Assembly: GCA_937910835.1 (NCBI GenBank)
Contig: CALEMG010000527.1
Location: forward strand, 1 to 8,147
Origin: an uncultured Alphaproteobacteria bacterium
GTDB taxonomy: Bacteria; Pseudomonadota; Alphaproteobacteria; Sneathiellales; Sneathiellaceae
DNA length: 8,147 nucleotides
Direction: 5' to 3'
Made by a program: the position numbers and the translations under genes. Below, in pieces: positions 1 through 4,998 of the stretch (the first letter of the stretch is position 1; each line of letters opens with the position of its first letter). Below the pieces are notes generated by a model that saw only the letters and a program-made list of their open reading frames with translations, was not told where the DNA came from and searched no databases.

Positions 1-422
1 CCAAAGCCGAGCCACCCAAGCTCTGTCTCCAGCTTGCGGCGGTCCTTCTCGGCAAGCTCCCGCCGGAGCGCGAACAGGAACAGCCAGTTACCGTCCCATG
101 AGATATCCCCTGCGGCATAGATGCGCGTGGTTGCCTCGGCGAAGCGGTGCGCGCCGGTTTCTGTCAGGCGGTAGAAGCTGCGCCGTCCGATTTGATTTGA
201 CGACAGCATTCCTTCTTTCTGCAGGCGGAAGACGGCGGTGCGCACGACCCGTTCGTTCAGGCCGAGCGGTGCGACAAGATTAATCAGGCTGCCCAGCCAA
301 ACTGCCCCGCCATGGGGCGCAACCGCATCGCCCCAGACGGTGACGAGCAGGGATTTCGCCTTCAAATCCAGCTTTTTGAACAGGGGCGTAACCAGCGGAT
401 CAATGATTGCCGGATTATTCAT
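1..422 (-). CDS. paaX: PaaX-family transcriptional repressor, N-terminal part (cut by left edge)
   Basis: Reading the minus strand from the ATG at 422-420 gives 140 codons with no stop before the window edge; family members are usually about 270-310 residues, so roughly half is present. The protein starts MNNPAIIDPL. It carries a winged-helix region (about residues 20-90) with stretches typical of PaaX: GDAVAPHGGAVWLGSLI (31-47), PLGLNERVVRTAVFRL (52-67) and GRRSFYRLT (79-87). The start of the central domain follows (GDISWDGNW, 105-113). PaaX proteins repress phenylacetate catabolism genes and are released by phenylacetyl-CoA. A Shine-Dalgarno AGGGAGG (433-427) sits 4 bases before the ATG. 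The gene diverges from the Crp-like regulator. No paa catabolic gene is visible here, but they could lie to the left. The family call is firm; the exact ligand and targets are inferred from the family. Confidence 0.88.
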   Translation of the reverse strand, partial: MNNPAIIDPLVTPLFKKLDLKAKSLLVTVWGDAVAPHGGAVWLGSLINLVAPLGLNERVVRTAVFRLQKEGMLSSNQIGRRSFYRLTETGAHRFAEATTRIYAAGDISWDGNWLFLFALRRELAEKDRRKLETELGWLGF

Positions 423-446
423 GCGGCCTCCCTGTGGTCGCGGCAA

Positions 447-460
447 AAGGACAAGTCCTT
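447..460. promoter_or_regulatory. Perfect 14-bp palindrome in the paaX/crp-like divergent spacer
   Basis: The sequence AAGGAC-AA-GTCCTT is a perfect inverted repeat with 6-bp arms and a 2-bp centre, located 25-38 bases upstream of the paaX ATG. It is the cleanest symmetric element in the 152-bp spacer and is a candidate operator for either divergent gene, for example paaX autoregulation. Two CTTGAT repeats begin at 458 and 468, the first overlapping its right arm. The binding factor is unknown and the role is inference. Confidence 0.35.
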
Positions 461-501
461 GATCCAGCTTGATTGCGCCAATTTTTACCCTTAGCTTCTT
501 G

Positions 502-530
502 TTTTGATTTTCCAGTTTATCCTTTATAGT
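502..530 (+). promoter_or_regulatory. Candidate sigma70-type promoter of the Crp-like regulator gene
   Basis: A good -10 match, TATAGT (525-530), lies in an AT-rich patch. The possible -35 is TTGATT (504-509, 15-bp spacer) or TTTTGA (502-507, 17-bp spacer), both imperfect. This would start transcription near 537, giving a leader of about 38 bases before the ATG at 575. It is the best promoter-like pair in the spacer but not a strong consensus. Confidence 0.35.
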
Positions 531-574
531 CTGTTCCAATCCTAAGCGACAAGAGGGGCGGCGGTCCAGCGACC

Positions 575-1276
575 ATGCAAAATCTCGACAAGATAGAACT
601 GCTGAGTGAACTCACACCTCAGGAGCGGGCGGATATTGCCGCTAAATGCGCCTGGCGGACTTACGATGCGAATGAGCAGATTTTGGAAAGATCCACTGAC
701 AGCCGCGATATGTATTTCGTGGTCACCGGCAGCGTCAATATCGTCAATTACGGCGTGTCGGGTCGGGAGGTAACCTACGCCACCGTGGGCGAGGGGCAGT
801 ATTTCGGCGAACTCTCGGCGATTGACGGGCGCGCACGCTCGGCCAATGTGGTGGCGAGTTCGCGCTGCCTGCTGGCAAGCCTTAGCCCGGAGCTTTTCCG
901 TGACCTGCTGATGCGTAACCCGGTGATCATGATGGCCGTGTTGCAGCGGCTCGCGCGGATTATCCGCATCAATGATGATCGCATCCTCGATCTTTCAACC
1001 TTGGGCGCGGTGCAGCGGGTCTGTCAGGAACTCCTGCGCATGGCGGAGGCTGATCCGGTGACGGCCAACAGTTGGCTTATCTATCCGATGCCGACCCAGA
1101 GCGTGATTGCGAGCCGGGTCTCGACAACGCGCGAGACGGTGGCGCGCGTACTTGGCCAACTCGGCCATGAGGGCATGGTCCTGAAAAAAGGCAAGACGCT
1201 TTACCTGAAGGACAAGGGCGCGATTGAGGATTATATCAAGACCCTGGCGATGACGCCGAGCCAGAGCAGCCGCTAA
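575..1276 (+). CDS. Crp/Fnr-family transcriptional regulator
   Basis: This 233-residue protein has the family layout: an N-terminal cyclic-nucleotide-binding beta-roll (about 10-105), a long dimerisation helix (about 112-138) and a C-terminal winged helix (about 145-215). The phosphate-binding cassette YFGELSAIDGRARSANVVA (76-94) keeps the Glu (E79), Arg (R88) and Ser (S89) that contact cAMP in E. coli CRP. The recognition helix reads RETVAR (186-191), matching the CRP residues R180, E181 and R185, so TGTGA-type half-sites are a reasonable prediction. The four-cysteine iron-sulphur motif of FNR is absent; only C25, C98 and C150 are seen. The ATG at 575 is preferred because the upstream frame reaches a TAG at 527 without another ATG or GTG; a weak purine-rich AGAGGGG lies 554-ish, far from the start. 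The gene converges on modC with a 13-bp gap. The specific regulon cannot be read from the window. Confidence 0.9.
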   Translation: MQNLDKIELLSELTPQERADIAAKCAWRTYDANEQILERSTDSRDMYFVVTGSVNIVNYGVSGREVTYATVGEGQYFGELSAIDGRARSANVVASSRCLLASLSPELFRDLLMRNPVIMMAVLQRLARIIRINDDRILDLSTLGAVQRVCQELLRMAEADPVTANSWLIYPMPTQSVIASRVSTTRETVARVLGQLGHEGMVLKKGKTLYLKDKGAIEDYIKTLAMTPSQSSR

Positions 1277-1289
1277 TTGCCCCTGTAGA

Positions 1290-2363
1290 TCACGACCGGC
1301 TGATCGTTACCGCTTTCACAAGTGCCCAGACGGGCGAGTCCTTTTTGAGCTTCATTTCCTCGAAGGATTTGCGGGTGATCCGGGCCGTCAGCGGGAAGCC
1401 GACATCGAGGAGCAATTCCTCCATCCCTTCCGCGCCGCTGCAATGATCGACAAGGCGTCCCTTGAACCGATTGAGGATGGAGAGGGATTTCGGCTCCGTC
1501 TTGGCGAGGGCGATATCGCGCGCCCGGATACGCAGGCGGACTGTCGTGCCAATCTCTTTCGCGCTGCCCGTGATATAGAGCTTTCCGCCGCTCTCCGTCT
1601 CCAAGATGAGCATATGATGACCGGGATCATAGGCGGTGACCCGGGCCTCGATCAGCGTGCCCGCGTCATAACCCCCGGCGTAGGGGATCAGATCGAGCCG
1701 GCTCAGAATATCGCCCACCGGGCCGACGGCCTTCATCTCTCCCTTGTCGAGCAACAGCAGAGAATCGGCTAGGCGGGTAATCTCCTCAATCGAGTGGGAG
1801 ATATAAAGTGTGGTAAGATTGAATTCTGATTTCAAATCTTCGATCAGGGGCAGGATTTCCGCTTTTCGCGCGTCATCGAGGCTGGAAAGCGGCTCGTCCA
1901 TGATCAGGATTTTCGGATTGCTGAGAAGCGCCCGACCGATGGCGACCCGCTGACGTTCCCCCCCGGACAGGGAGGCGGGCTTGCGATTCAACAGCGCATT
2001 GAGACCGAGGATATCGACAACCTTCTCGAAGGAGGCGGGCGCCGCCTTCCCGGCGCGCCGACCGCTACCATAGGTGAGATTGCCGCGCACGGTGAAATGC
2101 GGGAACAGGCGATGTTCCTGAAAAACAAAACCGATATGCCGCTTATGCACCGGAACATTGATATTCTTTGCGCTGCTGAACAGCGTCCGTCCGGCAATCT
2201 CGATATGCCCCTCATCGGGGGTGATCAGCCCGGCCAGCATCTTTGCGAGGAGCGTCTTGCCCGCACCGGAAGGGCCGAAGAGGGCGGTCAGCCCGGCTGC
2301 GGTATTGAATTCCGCGCTCAAATGAAAGCGGCCGAGGGATTTTTTGAGGCGGATATCGGCCAT
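1290..2363 (-). CDS. modC: Molybdate ABC transporter ATP-binding protein ModC
   Basis: This is the cytoplasmic ATPase that powers import of molybdate (possibly tungstate) through ModB. With the chosen start it has 357 residues, normal for ModC. Visible motifs: Walker A GPSGAGKT (30-37), Q-loop Q82 in FVFQEHRLFPH, signature LSGGE (132-136), Walker B ILIMDE (152-157), D-loop SLD (161-163) and switch histidine H190. The C-terminal third is a TOBE/Mop-type oxyanion-binding region (about 290-357), which separates ModC from most other importer ATPases. An in-frame ATG at 2408 would add 15 residues and overlap modB by 46 bases. The ATG at 2363 is better: it follows GGGAGG (2378-2373) with 9-base spacing and overlaps the modB stop by one base (TGATG), a coupling arrangement. 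The gene ends facing the Crp-like gene. Molybdate versus tungstate preference cannot be decided from sequence alone. Confidence 0.92.
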   Translation of the reverse strand: MADIRLKKSLGRFHLSAEFNTAAGLTALFGPSGAGKTLLAKMLAGLITPDEGHIEIAGRTLFSSAKNINVPVHKRHIGFVFQEHRLFPHFTVRGNLTYGSGRRAGKAAPASFEKVVDILGLNALLNRKPASLSGGERQRVAIGRALLSNPKILIMDEPLSSLDDARKAEILPLIEDLKSEFNLTTLYISHSIEEITRLADSLLLLDKGEMKAVGPVGDILSRLDLIPYAGGYDAGTLIEARVTAYDPGHHMLILETESGGKLYITGSAKEIGTTVRLRIRARDIALAKTEPKSLSILNRFKGRLVDHCSGAEGMEELLLDVGFPLTARITRKSFEEMKLKKDSPVWALVKAVTISRS

Positions 2364-3058
2364 CAGAGATTGCCTCCCAACCGGTGGACCGACCGGCGGG
2401 TCAGCCATTCGGAAAGGGCAATCGCGGCGAAGGCGAGGACAACCGAGATAATAACCAGCCGCCAGACAGCTGTTTCCGCGTTCGGCGTCTGTAACAACGA
2501 ATAAATGGCGAGCGGCAGGGTCTGTGTCTCGCCGGGGATATTGGCGACAAAGGTGATCGTCGCGCCAAACTCCCCGAGTGCACGGGCAAAGCCAAGGGTC
2601 ATCCCGGCGAGAATGCCGGGAAGGATCAGTGGCAGGGTAATGGTGAGGAATACCATGAACGGTGACCGGCCAAGGGTGAGGGCGGCAATTTCAAGATTCT
2701 GGTCAACCGCCTCGATCGCCTGACGGATGGCGCGGGTGATAAAGGGGAAGGCCATCACGGCAGTGGCCACGACCACGCCCTTCCAGTTGAAGATGAGGGA
2801 AATGCCGAAATGTTCCAGCAGCCAACCACCGACCGGCCCGCGATTGCCAAGCAGGACCAGCAGAAAATAGCCGACCACCACCGGCGGCAGCACGATCGGC
2901 AGATGCACCAGCACGTTAAGTGCTGTCTTGCCATAAAACTCCTTCCGGGCCAGCAGCCACGCCATCAGGAGGGCGGGAAGCAGCGAAATGCCGACGCACC
3001 AGAGCGCGACTTTCAGGGAAAGCAGGATTACCTCCAGCTCTGCCGGGGAGATGCTCAT
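2363..3058 (-). CDS. modB: Molybdate ABC transporter permease ModB
   Basis: This 231-residue inner-membrane permease has about five hydrophobic segments (roughly 10-36, 46-70, 93-115, 136-160 and 199-220). The cytoplasmic EAA loop that docks on ModC begins at EIAALTLGRSPF (123-134). The stretch GEFGATITFVANIPGETQ (162-179) is highly characteristic of ModB. The ATG at 3058-3056 overlaps the hisI stop by four bases (ATGA). No Shine-Dalgarno is seen just before it, and a small GC-rich hairpin (3063-3079) lies there instead, so translation probably depends on ribosomes finishing hisI. The gene is followed by modC with a one-base overlap. A modA gene for the periplasmic molybdate receptor is not in the cluster, which is unusual because modA normally precedes modB. 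Confidence 0.93.
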   Translation of the reverse strand: MSISPAELEVILLSLKVALWCVGISLLPALLMAWLLARKEFYGKTALNVLVHLPIVLPPVVVGYFLLVLLGNRGPVGGWLLEHFGISLIFNWKGVVVATAVMAFPFITRAIRQAIEAVDQNLEIAALTLGRSPFMVFLTITLPLILPGILAGMTLGFARALGEFGATITFVANIPGETQTLPLAIYSLLQTPNAETAVWRLVIISVVLAFAAIALSEWLTRRSVHRLGGNL

Positions 3059-3456
3059 GCGCCGGGGGTCTTGTCCCCGTAGCTCTCCTCGGGGGAAATC
3101 TCCACCTCGCTTATAATCTCGGCCTTGCCGTCCCGAATGCTGGTGAAAAAGCAGTTATGGCGGCCGGTATGGCAGGCAACGCCGGTCTGATCAACGAGCA
3201 GGAGAAGTGTATCGCCATCGCAATCAATGCGGAAATCGATAAGCCGCTGCACATGGCCGGAGGTTTCGCCCTTGCGCCAAAGCTTCGCCCGCGAGCGCGA
3301 CCAATAGCAGACCTGTCCTTTTTCGAGGGTGTCGAGCACGGCCTCACGGTTCATCCAGGCCATCATCAGGACTTCGCCCGTGTCATGCTGTTGCGCAATC
3401 GCAGGTACAAGACCGTTCGCGTCAAAGGTAATTCTGTCCAGTATGTCGCTGTCCAT
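3055..3456 (-). CDS. hisI: Phosphoribosyl-AMP cyclohydrolase HisI
   Basis: HisI is the cytoplasmic metalloenzyme of the third step of histidine biosynthesis; it opens the adenine ring of phosphoribosyl-AMP to give ProFAR. The 133-residue length fits the stand-alone cyclohydrolase without the HisE pyrophosphohydrolase domain. Key residues are visible: the metal-binding DCDGD (78-82, giving D78, C79, D80 and D82) and the zinc cysteines C95 and C102 in ACHTGRHNCFF. Upstream are YWSRSRAKLWRKGETSGHVQ (51-70), also diagnostic, and WMN (34-36). A good Shine-Dalgarno AGGTGA (3471-3466) lies 9 bases before the ATG. The gene overlaps modB by 4 bases and lies 52 bases after the original end of metC. No histidine neighbours are present. 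Being joined to modBC is a curious genomic pairing with no obvious biochemical link. Confidence 0.95.
   Translation of the reverse strand: MDSDILDRITFDANGLVPAIAQQHDTGEVLMMAWMNREAVLDTLEKGQVCYWSRSRAKLWRKGETSGHVQRLIDFRIDCDGDTLLLLVDQTGVACHTGRHNCFFTSIRDGKAEIISEVEISPEESYGDKTPGA
3063..3079 (-). other. Small GC hairpin just upstream of the modB start
   Basis: Within the last codons of hisI, CGGGG (minus, 3079-3075) can pair with CCCCG (3067-3063) around a 7-base loop, ending 4 bases before the modB ATG. It occupies the place where a Shine-Dalgarno would be expected. It may restrict independent entry at modB and so enforce coupling to hisI. The pairing is visible; the role is inference, and it could be a by-product of coding sequence. 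Confidence 0.25.
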
Positions 3457-3479
3457 GTAAAAATTTCACCTAAATTTAT

Positions 3480-3498
3480 CGAATCACTTACCGATTCG
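3480..3498. promoter_or_regulatory. Inverted repeat upstream of hisI
   Basis: CGAATC (3480-3485) and GATTCG (3493-3498) are perfect inverted 6-bp arms around a 7-base AT-rich centre. The element lies between the ancestral metC end and the hisI Shine-Dalgarno (3471-3466). It lacks a following T tract on the minus strand, so it does not resemble an intrinsic terminator. It could be an operator or a weak mRNA hairpin controlling hisI-modBC, or chance. Confidence 0.25.
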
Positions 3499-3508
3499 TC
3501 ATATTTTA

Positions 3509-3613
3509 CTATTTTGCCGCGTTTAGTCGATCAAACCCGCTCTTTAAATCTGCAATCAGGTCATCGACTGCTTCCAGCCCGACATGATCCCGTATCAGCT
3601 GATTTGTATTGTC
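3509..3613 (-). pseudogene. In-frame C-terminal remainder of metC beyond the premature TGA
   Basis: Past the TGA at 3616-3614, the same frame stays open for 34 codons to a TAG at 3511-3509. It encodes DNTNQLIRDHVGLEAVDD followed by LIADLKSGFDRLNAAK. This matches the ending expected of cystathionine beta-lyase-type enzymes, for example LIRxHxGLEDVDDLIADL in E. coli MetC, including the Arg that binds the substrate carboxylate. With one residue for the TGA the joined protein would have 391 residues, the usual family size. Whether it is ever translated depends on whether the TGA is real, read through or an error. Confidence 0.8.
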
Positions 3614-4684
3614 TCATTTTTTGGCGGTCCTTGCTCTTTTCGGTTCAGCGGGAATGATCAGGCTTTCATACCCACCCCAGGATGATCCCATACCGAAAAG
3701 TTCCAGATGATCGAGAAAGGCGGCAAGCGCCTCGTTGGATACTTCATGAAGTCGGAATGAGAACAATCCGGAGGCGCCAAGGAAGTCGCGTTTCCAAAGG
3801 GCATGGCCCGGATCATCCGGCAGGGCGGGATGGAAAACCTCTACCACTTCCTTGCGGCCTTTCAACCATTCGGCGATGGCTATTGCATTTTCCATATGCT
3901 GTTTCAGGCGCACGGACAAGGTGCGGATGCCGCGCTGGGCCAGATAGACGTCATCAGGGCCGGTTGTCTGCCCAAGCAGATTCGCCCCCTTCTGCAAGGT
4001 AGGCCAGCAATCCTTTGTCGTCGTGACAAGGCCGATCATCACATCACTGTGACCGACGATATATTTCGTGCCCGCCTGAACCGAGACATCGACGCCATGG
4101 TCGAAGGGTTTGAAGAACAGCGGAGAGGCCCAGGTGTTGTCCATCACGACCAGTGCATCCCTTGAATGCGCTACGTCCGCGATGGCCGGGATATCCTGCA
4201 TCTCGAAGGTGAGGGAGCCCGGCGCCTCGACATAGACGAGGCGCGTGTTGGGGCGCATCAAATCGGCGATCCCTGCGCCGATTTTCGGATCGTAATAGGT
4301 TGTCTCCACCCCGAAGCGTTTCAGATATCCATCACAGAAAGAGCGGACAGGACTATAGACGGTATCAAGCATCAGAATATGGTCGCCCGTCTCGACGAAA
4401 GCGAGGATCGCATTGGCGCAAGCCGCCATGCCGGAGGGAAAAACCTGTGCGCGATAGCCGCCTTCCAGCTCCGCAACCGCATCTTCGAGAGACCATGTGG
4501 TCGGTGTGCCGAGACGGCCGTAGGAGACAACCCGTTCTCCGGAGGCACGGGCAACATGGGCTTCCTGCCGCGCCTTCAATGACGGAAAGAGAACGGTCGA
4601 GGCGTGATAGACCGGTACGTTTACGATGCCGAAATTGGACTCTGGATCGCGTCCGGCGGTAACAATTTTTGTTTCATCTTTCAT
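3614..4684 (-). CDS. metC: Cystathionine beta-lyase-type PLP enzyme, truncated by an in-frame TGA
   Basis: This is a Cys/Met-metabolism PLP enzyme (fold type I), most like cystathionine beta-lyase, which splits cystathionine into homocysteine, pyruvate and ammonia in methionine synthesis. The open frame gives 356 residues. Visible features: the cofactor lysine K207 in AGTKYIVGHSD, the ring-contacting D182 in MDNTW, the phosphate-binding SGMA (84-87), active-site Y110, YGRLGTPT (55-62) and the late motif GSSWGGYESLIIP (333-345), which favours beta-lyase over gamma-synthase. It ends at a TGA after RTAKK, about 35 residues short; the missing end is encoded in the same frame down to 3509. The lost part includes the carboxylate-binding Arg, so the short product is probably inactive. 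The start at 4684 has no clear Shine-Dalgarno; a 14-bp inverted repeat sits just upstream. It may be cotranscribed with hisI-modBC and is divergent from aapJ. Related lyases acting on other thio-amino acids cannot be excluded. Confidence 0.88.
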   Translation of the reverse strand: MKDETKIVTAGRDPESNFGIVNVPVYHASTVLFPSLKARQEAHVARASGERVVSYGRLGTPTTWSLEDAVAELEGGYRAQVFPSGMAACANAILAFVETGDHILMLDTVYSPVRSFCDGYLKRFGVETTYYDPKIGAGIADLMRPNTRLVYVEAPGSLTFEMQDIPAIADVAHSRDALVVMDNTWASPLFFKPFDHGVDVSVQAGTKYIVGHSDVMIGLVTTTKDCWPTLQKGANLLGQTTGPDDVYLAQRGIRTLSVRLKQHMENAIAIAEWLKGRKEVVEVFHPALPDDPGHALWKRDFLGASGLFSFRLHEVSNEALAAFLDHLELFGMGSSWGGYESLIIPAEPKRARTAKK

Positions 4685-4691
4685 GGGAAGG

Positions 4692-4705
4692 ATCAGCCTG
4701 CTGAT
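4692..4705. promoter_or_regulatory. Inverted repeat directly upstream of the metC start
   Basis: ATCAGC (4692-4697) and GCTGAT (4700-4705) form perfect 6-bp arms around a 2-base centre, 8-21 bases before the metC ATG. It covers the ribosome-binding zone of a gene that lacks an evident Shine-Dalgarno. It could be an operator for a repressor acting on metC. No known binding consensus is recognised, and the role is inference. Confidence 0.3.
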
Positions 4706-4821
4706 TTGTTTTTGCGATTGCTATTTGCATATAGGATTGGCGGCCAAGTTAAAAGTGCAAATTTTTTCGGCAATGACGCTGCGTAAAGTATTTTTTTTCG
4801 CACTTGCAGCAAATTTTTACA

Positions 4822-4849
4822 TTGACGCATGTTACAAAAATATTATCGT
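4822..4849 (+). promoter_or_regulatory. Candidate promoter of the aap operon
   Basis: TTGACG (4822-4827) matches five of six -35 consensus positions. With a 16-bp spacer it is followed by TATCGT (4844-4849), four of six for the -10; TATTAT (4841-4846) is a better hexamer but at a poor 13-bp spacing. Use would give a leader of roughly 140 bases before aapJ. A second isolated -10-like TATAGT at 4924-4929 lacks a matching -35. This assignment is tentative. Confidence 0.3.
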
Positions 4850-4859
4850 CAAAGACTTA

Positions 4860-4890
4860 GAAGGTCATGATAAGACAGATTGTGATCTTC
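4860..4890 (+). other. Stem-loop in the aapJ leader
   Basis: GAAGGTCA (4860-4867) can pair with TGATCTTC (4883-4890) as an 8-bp stem with one G-U pair and a 15-base loop. It lies 109-139 bases before the aapJ ATG and downstream of the candidate promoter. There is no T tract, so it is not a terminator. It could be a leader RNA structure or a palindromic protein site; the function is unknown. Confidence 0.25.
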
Positions 4891-4984
4891 AGGCGTAATT
4901 CACTCAAGTGCTCAGGATAAGGGTATAGTACTTAAGAGAAGTATGTGATTTACCAGAAAGAATATTGAGACTTAATCAATGGAC

Positions 4985-4991
4985 AGGAAGG
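4985..4991 (+). promoter_or_regulatory. Strong ribosome-binding site of aapJ
   Basis: AGGAAGG lies 7 bases before the ATG at 4999. It fixes this start, which is also the one that gives a clean signal peptide, and it suits the high expression usual for a periplasmic binding protein. Confidence 0.75.
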
Positions 4992-4998
4992 TCATTTC

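Larger units (their letters stand above)
4685..4998. other. AT-rich divergent intergenic region, metC / aapJ
   Basis: This is 314 bp without a convincing gene. Short frames that cross it show no recognisable protein. It contains the inverted repeat at 4692-4705, two similar segments sharing GCAAATTTTT followed 4-7 bases later by TGACGC (4757-4779 and 4809-4828), a long T run (about 4791-4798), a candidate promoter for aapJ (4822-4849), a leader hairpin (4860-4890) and the aapJ Shine-Dalgarno (4985-4991). It presumably carries the promoters of both flanking genes. I could not identify a confident metC promoter on the minus strand. Confidence 0.7.

Noticed and set aside
1288..1305. GATCA/TGATC inverted repeat at the convergent crp-like/modC end
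   Set aside because: The stem is only 5 bp with no T tract on either strand; it is too weak to call a terminator.
2364..2408. Upstream ATG (2408) giving modC 15 extra residues
   Set aside because: The extension (ADPPVGPPVGRQSL region) is unlike ModC N-termini, while the ATG at 2363 has a well-placed GGGAGG and the one-base overlap with modB.
3597..3616. Selenocysteine or programmed frameshift at the metC TGA (A6 run before it, palindrome ATCAGCTGAT after it)
   Set aside because: The minus-one frame ends soon with an unrelated peptide and the plus-one frame hits TGA quickly, so only zero-frame reading restores the family C-terminus. No good bacterial SECIS-like hairpin is seen at the usual distance, and I know of no Sec at this site in the family.
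2920..3657. 245-codon open frame on the plus strand across modB, hisI and the metC end
   Set aside because: It is antisense to conserved genes; its low-complexity Ala/Gly/Arg-rich product resembles no known family.
4881..4904. TGTGATCT in the aapJ leader as a CRP site
   Set aside because: Only the left half matches; no TCACA half lies at the required 6-base spacing.
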